A DNA stretch of 64,000 bases from assembly GCF_900129645.1 (NCBI RefSeq), contig NZ_FSQZ01000001.1, forward strand, positions 1,574,001-1,638,000, read 5' to 3'. Shown here in pieces: positions 36,182 through 43,744 of this stretch (position 1 is its first letter; each line of letters opens with the position of its first letter). The DNA is from Acetomicrobium flavidum (GTDB lineage: Bacteria > Synergistota > Synergistia > Synergistales > Acetomicrobiaceae). The translations under genes were made by a program, and so were the position numbers. Below the pieces are notes generated by a model, which did no database searches, was not told the origin of the DNA, and was given only the letters and a program-made list of their open reading frames with translations.

Positions 36182-36233
36182 CTTCCCGCTTAAGTCTGGC
36201 TTGCGTCAGGCTCACATAAGCGGGGAGATTTTT
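36179..36233 (+). terminator. Hairpin with T run overlapping the -10 and the ylxM ribosome binding site
   Basis: 14-bp stem (36179-36192 with 36217-36230, one G-U pair) containing a smaller inner stem (36193-36198/36207-36212), then TTTTTA. It should terminate transcripts from the upstream operon. Its left arm overlaps the -10, so transcripts from the local promoter would lack most of it. The right arm holds GGGGAG, the ylxM Shine-Dalgarno sequence. Confidence 0.7.
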
Positions 36234-36234
36234 A

Positions 36235-36615
36235 ATGCCTAAGGAACATGAAGATTTATTAAAATCACGTCTGGATATAAATGTGCTTTACGATTTATAT
36301 GGGGGTCTTTTGACAGACAAGCAAAGAAAGGCCTTTGAGCTCCATGAGATGGCGGATTGTTCCTTGTCCGAAGTGGCTGACGCCTTAAAGATGAGTCGGC
36401 AAGGGGCATTTGAGCTGTTACAGCGTGCAAAAAGGCGGCTTGTAGAGGTTGAGGAAATAGTGGGGTTTAAGAGCACCTTGTCGGCCTTTGATAAATACAA
36501 GATTGACGTTGAAAGGTTGTTGGATCAATACGACGATAAACTCCCAAAAGAATTTAAATCTGAGATGCTAAAATTGCTATCGGATTTGGAAGAGACAGGT
36601 GATCAGGATGTTTGA
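36235..36615 (+). CDS. ylxM: YlxM family DNA-binding protein (UPF0122), SRP operon
   Basis: 126 aa. N-terminal two-thirds resemble sigma-70 region 4: LYDLYGGLLTDKQRKAFELH followed by a helix-turn-helix ADCSLSEVADALKMSRQGAF and LLQRAKRRLVEVEEI. YlxM almost always precedes ffh; in studied Gram-positives it modulates SRP assembly or activity, although the fold suggests nucleic acid binding. The C-terminal 45 residues are a charged helix unique to this protein. It overlaps ffh by 8 nt, so both are co-translated. The start codon lies just behind the unusual hairpin described at 36179-36233. Confidence 0.9.
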   Translation: MPKEHEDLLKSRLDINVLYDLYGGLLTDKQRKAFELHEMADCSLSEVADALKMSRQGAFELLQRAKRRLVEVEEIVGFKSTLSAFDKYKIDVERLLDQYDDKLPKEFKSEMLKLLSDLEETGDQDV

Positions 36616-37945
36616 TTCCTTAAAAGAGCGGTTGGAAGGGATTTTCTCTAAACTTAGAGGCAAAGGCAGGCTTACCGAAGAGGATGTAAATGATGCCTTA
36701 CGCGAAGTGCGAAGGGCACTTCTTGAAGCTGACGTTAACTATAAGATTGCAAAAGATTTGGTCGAGCGCATAAAAGAACGTTGCCTTGGACAGGAAGTGT
36801 TATCGTCAATAACCCCAGCGCAGCAAGTGTATGTAGTTGTATATGAGGAACTTTGCAACCTAATGGGCGGCAAGAAAGAAAGGCTGAACTTCGCTTCCAA
36901 GCCGCCATCGGTATTCATGCTTGTCGGATTACAAGGTTCCGGTAAGACTACAACTGCCGTAAAACTTGCCTTGAAAATTTCGGACAGCCATAAGCCAATG
37001 GTCGTGGCTTGTGATTTAAGACGTCCAGCCGCAGTAAAACAGCTAAAGGTTTTAGCTGAAAAGGCCGGCATTCCCTTTTTTGGACCAGATGAAGCAGGTT
37101 CCGGCGATGTGCTTGGGGTCGCAAAGAAGGCTCTTAGATATGCTGATGATCATCTTATTGATGTAGTTATCTTTGATACAGCGGGACGTTTGCATATAGA
37201 TGAAGATCTCATGGCAGAACTGGAACAGATGCATAAAACGCTTAACCCTCACGAGGTTTTGCTCGTCATAGACGCCATGACCGGCCAGGAGGGCGTCAAC
37301 GTTGCTCAGATGTTCAAAGAGAAAGCAGGCATTACGGGGGTAATATTGACCAAACTCGATGGTGATGCTCGTGGTGGAGCAGCTCTTGCGGTAAAGGCTG
37401 CAACCGGAGTCCCCGTCAAGCTTGTTGGCGTTGGCGAACACTTAGAAGATCTGGAAGAATTTGACGCCGCAAGGATGGCCCAGAGGATATTGGGCATGGG
37501 AGATATGGAGGGATTGCTCGAAAAGATACAAAAGTCGAGCGATACCAAGGAGATCGAACGAGTTCAAAAGAATCTTCAGGACAACAAATTTACTCTTGAA
37601 GATTTATTGGTTCAACTTAGGCAGATTCAGAAGCTTGGTCCACTTGACAAGGTCATGGATATGCTTCCCTTGCCCGGTAAGGTTAAATCCCAGGTGTCAG
37701 ATATAGATTTTAGGCGCATCAAGCATGTGGAAGCCGTCATACTTTCGATGACGCCTGAGGAAAGAAGAAAACCCGAGATAATAAAGGGCAGCAGAAAGCG
37801 TCGAATCGCCATGGGTTCGGGGACAAACGTCCAAATGGTCAATCAGGTATTAAGGCAATATGAACAGATGAAGGAGATCTTTAAACGCTTTGGAAAGAAT
37901 AAAGGCAAATTAAGAGGCCTTAAACTTCCCAAGGGATTATTTTAG
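36608..37945 (+). CDS. ffh: Signal recognition particle protein (SRP54)
   Basis: 445 aa from ATG 36608 (a GTG at 36599 is in frame but closer to ylxM sequence). N domain [21 protein letters not shown] domain with P-loop [19 protein letters not shown] near 100, then [29 protein letters not shown] and [21 protein letters not shown] domain from about 300 with the hydrophobic signal-binding finger region [15 protein letters not shown] and the RNA-binding [20 protein letters not shown]. With 4.5S RNA and FtsY it delivers nascent membrane proteins to SecYEG. The SRP RNA gene is not in this window. Confidence 0.98.
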   Translation: MFDSLKERLEGIFSKLRGKGRLTEEDVNDALREVRRALLEADVNYKIAKDLVERIKERCLGQEVLSSITPAQQVYVVVYEELCNLMGGKKERLNFASKPPSVFMLVGLQGSGKTTTAVKLALKISDSHKPMVVACDLRRPAAVKQLKVLAEKAGIPFFGPDEAGSGDVLGVAKKALRYADDHLIDVVIFDTAGRLHIDEDLMAELEQMHKTLNPHEVLLVIDAMTGQEGVNVAQMFKEKAGITGVILTKLDGDARGGAALAVKAATGVPVKLVGVGEHLEDLEEFDAARMAQRILGMGDMEGLLEKIQKSSDTKEIERVQKNLQDNKFTLEDLLVQLRQIQKLGPLDKVMDMLPLPGKVKSQVSDIDFRRIKHVEAVILSMTPEERRKPEIIKGSRKRRIAMGSGTNVQMVNQVLRQYEQMKEIFKRFGKNKGKLRGLKLPKGLF

Positions 37946-37959
37946 GAGGTGTAGAACAT

Positions 37960-38229
37960 ATGGTAGTTAGGATAAGACTGGCACGTCATGGACGCAAAAA
38001 AAGGCCCTTTTATCGTTTGGTGGTTGCCGATTCTCGTTCTCCTCGGGACGGGAAGTTCATCGAGATGATAGGCAGTTATAATCCGTTGACTGACCCTGCA
38101 GAGGTTAAAGTCGACGAAGAAAGGGCCATTTATTGGCTGAAAGTGGGTGCACAACCCTCGGATACGGCCAGATCATTGTTGAGAAAGGCTGGCGTGTGGG
38201 ACAAATTTATCGAAAGCAAGAAGGCTTGA
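37960..38229 (+). CDS. rpsP: 30S ribosomal protein S16
   Basis: 89 aa, normal size. The opening [20 protein letters not shown] is diagnostic for S16, followed by [20 protein letters not shown] and a basic C-terminus with [20 protein letters not shown]. It binds 16S rRNA early in 30S assembly. TAGGAGGTG precedes ATG 37960, the strongest ribosome binding site of the operon, as expected for a ribosomal protein. Located in the conserved ffh-rpsP-khpA-rimM-trmD-rplS order. Confidence 0.98.
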   Translation: MVVRIRLARHGRKKRPFYRLVVADSRSPRDGKFIEMIGSYNPLTDPAEVKVDEERAIYWLKVGAQPSDTARSLLRKAGVWDKFIESKKA

Positions 38230-38234
38230 TGTAA

Positions 38235-38474
38235 ATGGTAGATTACGCTGATCTGGTGAAAACAATAGTGACGCGATTGGTCACTAAGCCGGAGGATGTA
38301 GAGGTAAAACAAGAGGTAGCGGATGGCAAGGTCAAAGTATCTATAAAAGTAAACCCCGAAGATATGGGCCGGGTTATCGGGAAAGCAGGAGCAACCATCA
38401 AATCGATAAGGGTAATTGCCAAAGCGGCAGCTATAAAATCCAAAGATAAGGTGGATGTAGTTGTCGAGGAATGA
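38235..38474 (+). CDS. khpA: KH-domain RNA-binding protein KhpA
   Basis: 79 aa single KH domain. VNPEDMGRVIGKAGATIKSI contains the GxxG loop (GKAG) that grips single-stranded RNA. Small KH proteins of this operon position (KhpA/YlqC) bind many RNAs and, with KhpB/Jag, affect cell division and elongation in Gram-positives. It starts 5 nt after rpsP and overlaps the upstream in-frame extension of rimM. Confidence 0.94.
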   Translation: MVDYADLVKTIVTRLVTKPEDVEVKQEVADGKVKVSIKVNPEDMGRVIGKAGATIKSIRVIAKAAAIKSKDKVDVVVEE

Positions 38475-38500
38475 GAGATTTAAACGAGGTGAATGGTTCA

Positions 38501-39031
38501 ATGAGTTGCAAAGAGTTGGTCACCATTGGGAGGATAGTGGGGGCTCACGGAATTAGAGGGGAGCTTAGGCTCTTGCCTTTGACGGATTTTCCGGATCGCT
38601 TTAACCATATGAATCACCTTAACGTTTATCGTCCCAACGGGTCCTTTTGGTGCCGGCTCACGATAAATTCTTTAAGGGAGCATGTAGGCAAAAAACAGTT
38701 CATCGTAGGGGTGGATGAAATTGCCGACAGAGATGAGGCTGAGAATTTGCGCGGCGGCATCGTCATGATAGACCCCGAGGAAAGGGTCGAACTCCCCGAG
38801 GGTTTTTATTGGGTTGACGATTTGATCGGGCTAGATGTCATGGACGTTGAAAGGGGCGACCGCTTAGGCGTGCTCGTTGAGATAATGCCGACAGGAAGCA
38901 ATGATGTATACGTAGTTGAGGCCTGTGACGGCAAAAGGCACATGCTTCCGGCCATATCTGAAGTGGTCAAGGAGATAAACGTAGAGGAAGGTTTTATAAA
39001 AGTGCATTTAATGGAGGGTCTGTGGGAGTAG
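38501..39031 (+). CDS. rimM: Ribosome maturation factor RimM
   Basis: 176 aa from ATG 38501, with GAGGTG about 10 nt upstream; an in-frame ATG at 38471 would add ten residues and overlap khpA. N-terminal RimM domain VTIGRIVGAHGIRGELRLLP and C-terminal PRC-barrel with GFYWVDDLIGLDVMD and IMPTGSNDVYVVEACDGKRH, ending LPAISEVVKEINVEEGFIKV. It helps assemble the 30S head together with S19. It overlaps trmD by about 10 nt. Confidence 0.95.
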   Translation: MSCKELVTIGRIVGAHGIRGELRLLPLTDFPDRFNHMNHLNVYRPNGSFWCRLTINSLREHVGKKQFIVGVDEIADRDEAENLRGGIVMIDPEERVELPEGFYWVDDLIGLDVMDVERGDRLGVLVEIMPTGSNDVYVVEACDGKRHMLPAISEVVKEINVEEGFIKVHLMEGLWE

Positions 39032-40278
39032 TGCGTTTTAGCATAGTTACTGCTTTTCCAGAATACTTTGATGCTTTTTTAAATACTAGCATTGTTGGCA
39101 GAGCCGTCAAGGAAGGCAAAATAGAAATCGATATAGTAAACCTGCGGGATTACGCTATTAATAGCTATGGTCAAATTGACGACTACTCCTATGGTGGCGG
39201 GGGAATGGTCATTAGGCCTGAACCTTTATACAATGCCTTGAAAAGCATCAAATCCGAAAAATCTTTTGTAGTATATACTTCACCGCAAGGCGTTGTTTTC
39301 AACCAAGATACGGTGGAGGCATTAGCTGCAAAGGATCACGTGATATTGATATGCGGGCATTATGAGGGCATCGATGAGCGTTTTGCGGAAAAATGTGTGG
39401 ACCTTGAAATCTCTATAGGCGATTATGTGTTGACCGGCGGCGAGCTTCCTGCCATGGTCATTGTCGATGCCGTTTCAAGGCTTGTCCCGGGAGTTGTAGG
39501 AAGAGGAGAAGCCGTCTTAGAGGATTCTTTCTATAGAGGAATGCTGGATCACCCCCATTATACAAGGCCTTCGGTGTGGTGCGGCCTGGAAGTGCCGGAG
39601 GAACTGGTATCGGGGGATCACGAGAAGACGGCGAGGTGGCGCAGAAGGCAGGCTGTCGTAAGGACCTTGAAACGTCGCCCTGATCTTTTGGCCAGGGCCA
39701 ATATTAGGCCATACTTGAGTCAAGGTGTCTATGTCATGCTCGTTCATCATCCGGTATTAAATAAAGACGGCAAGACAGTTACATCAGCTGTGACGGGGTT
39801 GGACCTTCATGATATTAGCAGAAGTTGCATGACTTATGGAATAAATAAGTTCATAGTAGTTACGCCCCTTAAGTCGCAGCAAGAAATGGTATGTAAAATC
39901 GTGAATCATTGGGAAAAAGCTCCGGAAGGGCTTAATCCGATGAGGTCCGAGGCATTGAGCTTGCTTAAGGCCTTCGATTCCATTGAAGATTGCCTTGCCT
40001 GGATAGAAAAGAAGGAAAAAAAGAAACCTTTGACTGTCGCAACTACGGCCAAAAAGAGAGCCGGGGCGTTGCCCGTCTTTGAGCTAAAAAGGATTCTGCT
40101 TGAAAGAGATCTTCCGGTGTGTATTCTTTTTGGCACAAGTTGGGGGCTTGCCGATGAAGTTTTTAGCGGGGTTGATGTAGTATTAAGCCCCATATTGGGA
40201 GGAAAGGGAGATTACAACCACTTGTCCGTGAGAAGCGCGGTTGCTATTTTACTAGATCGCCTCTTCGGATGGAGGTAA
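39022..40278 (+). CDS. trmD: tRNA (guanine37-N1)-methyltransferase TrmD fused to a second SPOUT-type RNA methyltransferase domain
   Basis: 418 aa against about 240-250 for ordinary TrmD. Residues 1-about 235 are complete TrmD: SIVTAFPEYFDAFLNTSIVG, YGGGGMVIRPEPLYNAL, and the trefoil knot LICGHYEGIDERF with SIGDYVLTGGELPAMVIVDA, plus HPHYTRPSVW. It methylates G37 of tRNAs to prevent frameshifting. From about residue 238 a second domain follows (VYVMLVHHPVLNKDGKTVTS, TGLDLHDISRSCMTYGINKF, ILFGTSWGLADEVFSGVDVV, GDYNHLSVRSAVAILLDRLF), which matches the RNA_Me_trans family (PF09936), also SPOUT-like. Its RNA target is unknown. Start GTG 39022; GTG 39031 is also possible. Confidence 0.93.
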   Translation: MGVVRFSIVTAFPEYFDAFLNTSIVGRAVKEGKIEIDIVNLRDYAINSYGQIDDYSYGGGGMVIRPEPLYNALKSIKSEKSFVVYTSPQGVVFNQDTVEALAAKDHVILICGHYEGIDERFAEKCVDLEISIGDYVLTGGELPAMVIVDAVSRLVPGVVGRGEAVLEDSFYRGMLDHPHYTRPSVWCGLEVPEELVSGDHEKTARWRRRQAVVRTLKRRPDLLARANIRPYLSQGVYVMLVHHPVLNKDGKTVTSAVTGLDLHDISRSCMTYGINKFIVVTPLKSQQEMVCKIVNHWEKAPEGLNPMRSEALSLLKAFDSIEDCLAWIEKKEKKKPLTVATTAKKRAGALPVFELKRILLERDLPVCILFGTSWGLADEVFSGVDVVLSPILGGKGDYNHLSVRSAVAILLDRLFGWR

Positions 40279-40306
40279 AAGTTTTTAAGCGAGGGAGGAA
40301 AACGAT

Positions 40307-40654
40307 ATGGATCCTAGGATTTCTTTAGTAGAAAGACAATATCAAAAACGCGAAGTACCGGATTTCAGGCCAGGAGATACCGTTAAAGTGCACGTTAAAG
40401 TAAGAGAGGCTGGCAAGGAAAGAATCCAGATATTCGAAGGAATCGTCATCGCAAGAAAAAATGGCGGGTTGAGGGAGACTTTTACAGTTAGAAAAGTCTC
40501 TGGCGGCATTGGCGTTGAGAGGATATTCCCTCTTTACTGCCCTAATGTAGAAAAAATAGAGGTCGTTCGCTATGGAAGGGTAAGGAGGGCGAAGCTTTAT
40601 TATTTGAGAAAGTTGTCCGGCAAAGCTGCACGTATTAAGGAACGCCGCAGATAA
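40307..40654 (+). CDS. rplS: 50S ribosomal protein L19
   Basis: 115 aa. Clear L19: [40 protein letters not shown], and [20 protein letters not shown], with a basic C-terminus ([20 protein letters not shown]). It lies at the 30S-50S interface. GAGGGAGG precedes ATG 40307. Last gene of the SRP/tRNA-modification operon; a strong terminator follows at 40687. Confidence 0.98.
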   Translation: MDPRISLVERQYQKREVPDFRPGDTVKVHVKVREAGKERIQIFEGIVIARKNGGLRETFTVRKVSGGIGVERIFPLYCPNVEKIEVVRYGRVRRAKLYYLRKLSGKAARIKERRR

Positions 40655-40686
40655 AATCGAGATCTAGTGTCGTACGTGTTTAAGCT

Positions 40687-40726
40687 AAGGGCCTGTAACT
40701 TTTAGATTTAGGTTACGGGCCCTTTT
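40687..40726 (+). terminator. Intrinsic terminator of the ylxM-rplS operon
   Basis: 13-bp stem with one G-U pair (40687-40699 with 40712-40724) followed by TTTT. Confidence 0.9.
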
Positions 40727-40850
40727 GGTTTGTCTGCTTCAAGAACTGACGTGATTGGGTAAATGTTCGCATGTAATATATGATATGCAATGATATAATA
40801 AAAATGCTAATCCATTCGAAAAGTTCGAAGAGCAGAAGGGAGGAGTTCAA

Positions 40851-41810
40851 TTGAAGAGGATCTTAGTTACAGGTGGGACGGGGCAAATAGGCTCGGAACT
40901 GGTACCTGCATTAAGAGAGGTATATGGCAATGAAAATGTGGTCTGTGGTGGCCACAAGAGAAATCCTAGCGAAGACTTGATCGAGGCCGGCCCCTATGAG
41001 GTTGTAGATGCAGTCGATGCAAAAGCCTACGCCGAAGTTGTCAAGAAGTACAAGATTGATACCATATATCACCTTCCTGCGATATTGTCAGCCAAGGCTG
41101 AGGAAAATCCGATGCGGGCATGGGAGGTAAATATAAGTGGCTTGATAAATGCCCTGGAGATAGCAAGGGAGTTTAAGTGTGCCATATTTGTGCCAAGCTC
41201 AATAGCTGCTTTTGGACCCAACTCTCCAAAGTGGAAGACCCCTCAAGACACCATACAGCGCCCTAGGACAATGTATGGCGTTACAAAGGTTACGGGTGAA
41301 CTTTTATGTGATTATTATTACTTCAAATATGGAGTAGATACCCGTGGCGTGAGGTATCCCGGTTTGATTTCTTACAAGACTCTGCCTGGAGGAGGAACAA
41401 CGGACTACGCGGTTGAAATATTTTACGAGGCTTTGAAGAACAAAAAATATACCTGCTACTTAAAAGAAGACACTCGTATGGATATGATGTATATGCCCGA
41501 TGCCTTAAAAGCAGCTATACAACTCATGGAGGCAGACCCGAATCGTTTAATCCATCGTAATGCCTTTAATGTCACAGCCATGGCCTTTACGCCAAAAGAG
41601 CTCGCCGAGGAGATCAGAAAGCATATTCCCGAATTTCAGATAACCTATAATGTTGATCCGGTGAGGCAAAATATAGCAGATTCGTGGCCTGACATGTTGG
41701 ACGACAGCTGTGCCAAGCAAGAATGGGGTTGGAATCCCGAATATGACCTCCCTTCCATGGTAAGTGATATGCTAGAAAAACTTTCCAAGAAACTGGGAGT
41801 AAGTTATTAG
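40851..41810 (+). CDS. L-threonine 3-dehydrogenase, short-chain (SDR/GalE-like) type
   Basis: 319 aa extended SDR. NAD-binding ILVTGGTGQIGSELVPALRE, catalytic Tyr-x3-Lys in TMYGVTKVTGELLCDYYYFK with Ser in VPSSIAAFGP, and family-specific VRYPGLISYKTLPGGGTTDY, which marks the SDR-type threonine dehydrogenases rather than sugar epimerases. It oxidises L-threonine to 2-amino-3-oxobutyrate, which is cleaved to glycine and acetyl-CoA. No kbl (2-amino-3-ketobutyrate CoA ligase) is next to it. Translation starts at TTG 40851 behind GGGAGGAG. Flanked by terminators, so monocistronic. Consistent with amino acid fermentation. Confidence 0.87.
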   Translation: MKRILVTGGTGQIGSELVPALREVYGNENVVCGGHKRNPSEDLIEAGPYEVVDAVDAKAYAEVVKKYKIDTIYHLPAILSAKAEENPMRAWEVNISGLINALEIAREFKCAIFVPSSIAAFGPNSPKWKTPQDTIQRPRTMYGVTKVTGELLCDYYYFKYGVDTRGVRYPGLISYKTLPGGGTTDYAVEIFYEALKNKKYTCYLKEDTRMDMMYMPDALKAAIQLMEADPNRLIHRNAFNVTAMAFTPKELAEEIRKHIPEFQITYNVDPVRQNIADSWPDMLDDSCAKQEWGWNPEYDLPSMVSDMLEKLSKKLGVSY

Positions 41811-41835
41811 AGGTATTGAACTGGAAATTAAAATG

Positions 41836-41870
41836 GGCGGGAATTTAAAAGGCAGTTCCCGCCTCTTTTT
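41836..41870 (+). terminator. Intrinsic terminator of the threonine dehydrogenase gene
   Basis: GGCGGGAA/TTCCCGCC stem (41836-41843 with 41856-41863) followed by TCTTTTT. Confidence 0.85.
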
Positions 41871-41897
41871 GTATTTAGAAGTCGGAGGTGTTGAAAA

Positions 41898-43067
41898 TTG
41901 AGTAAAAAGTCTATATTGCTCAGGGGAGGAACGCTTTTTACGATCACTCAAGGGATCTTAGAGAAATCTGACATTTTGGTCGAAGATGGGATTATAAAGG
42001 ATATTGGAGAAGGACTTAGCATTTCTAATGATGTCAAGGTAGTAGATGTAACCGGATGCATGGTAACGCCTGGATTTATAGATCCTCATACGCACATTGG
42101 ATTGATAGAGGAAGGTTATCCAGAAGATGAAGAAAGCGTTAATGAGGCCACAAACCCAATTACACCTCACCTTCGGGTAATAGATGCCATAAACCCTTAC
42201 GATAGGGCCTTCGATGATGCGCTTTTAGGCGGTGTTACTACAGTACAGGTTCTTCCAGGGAGCGCTAATGTGCTTGGCGGTCAGGGGGCTATCATAAAGA
42301 CATACGGAAAGATCATAGATCGCATGGTTCGTAAGTTTCCTTCAGGAATGAAGGCGGCCTTCGGCGAGAACCCAAAAAACTTATATAGAAAAAAGGATCG
42401 TTCTCCTGCCACGCGTATGGCTGTAGCTGCCATTTTACGAGAAGCACTGATGTCGGCTCAAGACTATGGAAGAAAGAAAACAGAAGCAGAAAGAGAAGGA
42501 AAGACCTTCGATAGGGACATGAAGCGCGAAGCCCTATTGCCTGTGTTAAATCAAGAGCTACCCTTGAGAATTCATGCCCATAGGGCAGATGATATCTTGA
42601 CGGCAATCCGCATAGCTGATGAGTTCAATATAAAGATCACCTTGGAGCATGGCACAGAAGGCGACAAAATCGCAGGCTTGCTGGCAGAAAGACAAATACC
42701 GGTTGCTTACGGACCGGCCATAACCTCACGATCTAAGCTGGAGTTACAAAACAGGTCATGGGAAGGGGCCGTCAAACAATTTAGACAAGGGGTGCATTTA
42801 TGTTTTACCACTGATCACCCTGTCGTGCCAATAAACCACCTTGTTTTACATGCCTCACTGGCGGCCTCGGCTGGAATTCCGCCAAATGATGCCTTGGCTT
42901 CTATAACCATAAAAGCTGCCGAACATATTGGCATGGAGGACCAGTTGGGTTCCATCGATAGAGGTAAGGTTGCCGATTTGCTTGTCTGGGACGGAGATCC
43001 TCTGGATTACATGAGCCATCTCCTAATAGTGATTGTTGAGGGAGAAGTTGTAATTCGACGGGATTAA
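41898..43067 (+). CDS. Metal-dependent amidohydrolase, imidazolonepropionase-like
   Basis: 389 aa. Composite beta-sandwich plus TIM-barrel amidohydrolase fold: ILVEDGIIKDIGEGLSI, VTPGFIDPHTHIGLIEEGYP with the His-x-His metal motif, later PLRIHAHRADDILTAIRIAD (His), TLEHGTEGDKIAG (His), CFTTDHPVVPINHLVLHASL (Asp), and the closing DRGKVADLLVWDGDPLDYMS. The pattern is that of uncharacterised imidazolonepropionase-like or Xaa-Pro-dipeptidase-like amidohydrolases; the substrate cannot be named. TTG 41898 is used, with GGAGGTG 7 nt upstream. Single gene between two terminators. Confidence 0.87.
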   Translation: MSKKSILLRGGTLFTITQGILEKSDILVEDGIIKDIGEGLSISNDVKVVDVTGCMVTPGFIDPHTHIGLIEEGYPEDEESVNEATNPITPHLRVIDAINPYDRAFDDALLGGVTTVQVLPGSANVLGGQGAIIKTYGKIIDRMVRKFPSGMKAAFGENPKNLYRKKDRSPATRMAVAAILREALMSAQDYGRKKTEAEREGKTFDRDMKREALLPVLNQELPLRIHAHRADDILTAIRIADEFNIKITLEHGTEGDKIAGLLAERQIPVAYGPAITSRSKLELQNRSWEGAVKQFRQGVHLCFTTDHPVVPINHLVLHASLAASAGIPPNDALASITIKAAEHIGMEDQLGSIDRGKVADLLVWDGDPLDYMSHLLIVIVEGEVVIRRD

Positions 43068-43090
43068 TCCAGTTATAGTAATTACATGCA

Positions 43091-43140
43091 AAAACGTACG
43101 CACATAAGCAGGAGGGTTGCGCTTATGCGCGTACGTTTTT
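43091..43140 (+). terminator. Intrinsic terminator of the amidohydrolase gene
   Basis: 18-bp stem with one mismatch (43092-43109 with 43121-43138), 11-nt loop, followed by TTTTT. Confidence 0.9.
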
Positions 43141-43484
43141 GAGGAAGGGTTTTTTCTGATATATATTTTACACCCAATTATTTGTGGGAGTCGAGTTGCC
43201 TTATCTAAAAATTAAGAAAAATTATATTCCTTAAGCCACTTCAAGGATGGGGGTAGCAATATCCTTGCAAGGGATTATCGGTTTTGGGATCTCATTGCGC
43301 TATATAATAATAACTTCCATCGCTAATATTTTTGCTAATTTATAATTTTTATAGCTACCCGAAAATAAGGTTCCCTGAAATATACTGGATGCTGTTCTGG
43401 AAAATTCCATAAAAACTTGGCGCGGTCGATAGATCAATTTGCCTTGACGAAATTATGTCAGTTACCGTATAATGCTGTTGCAAT
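43141..43484 (+). other. AT-rich non-coding stretch upstream of tRNA-Leu
   Basis: 344 nt with no supported gene. Apart from the tRNA promoter at its right end I see no repeat, operator or conserved RNA motif. Confidence 0.55.
43444..43473 (+). promoter_or_regulatory. Promoter of the tRNA-Leu gene
   Basis: TTGACG (43444-43449), 18-nt spacer and TATAAT (43468-43473), 11 nt upstream of the mature tRNA 5' end. Confidence 0.75.
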
Positions 43485-43569
43485 GCCGAGGTGGTGGAAT
43501 AGGTAGACACGCACGTTTGAGGGGCGTGTGGGGTTTCCCGTGGGGGTTCAAATCCCCCCCTCGGCACCA
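43485..43569 (+). tRNA. tRNA-Leu (anticodon GAG)
   Basis: 85 nt including an encoded CCA. Acceptor stem GCCGAGG pairs with CCTCGGC, with discriminator A. Class II tRNA with a long variable arm (GGGGTTTCCCG region). Anticodon stem CACGT/GCGTG flanks the loop TTGAGGG with GAG at 43519-43521, reading CUC and CUU codons. T arm GGGGG-TTCAAAT-CCCCC is present. It has its own promoter and terminator. Confidence 0.97.
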
Positions 43570-43590
43570 TACAGCAAATTTAAAGGTAGA

Positions 43591-43614
43591 AAGGGCTCAA
43601 GTGAGCCCTTTTTT
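43591..43614 (+). terminator. Intrinsic terminator of tRNA-Leu
   Basis: 9-bp stem AAGGGCTCA/TGAGCCCTT (43591-43599 with 43602-43610), continuing into TTTT. Confidence 0.9.
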
Positions 43615-43744
43615 CATTATATGGCATTATTATGTTCTCCCATCGCTGATTAAAAATTCTTTTTGCAACCTCAATAAATTTATAGTATATAATGATTACA
43701 GTCATGATCGGACACGTTCTTTTAGCCGATAGGGAGGGATAGAA

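Noticed and set aside
43355-43570. Minus-strand open frame across the tRNA
   Set aside because: It is antisense to tRNA-Leu; its protein-like start ([11 protein letters not shown]) is the familiar artefact of translating a tRNA.
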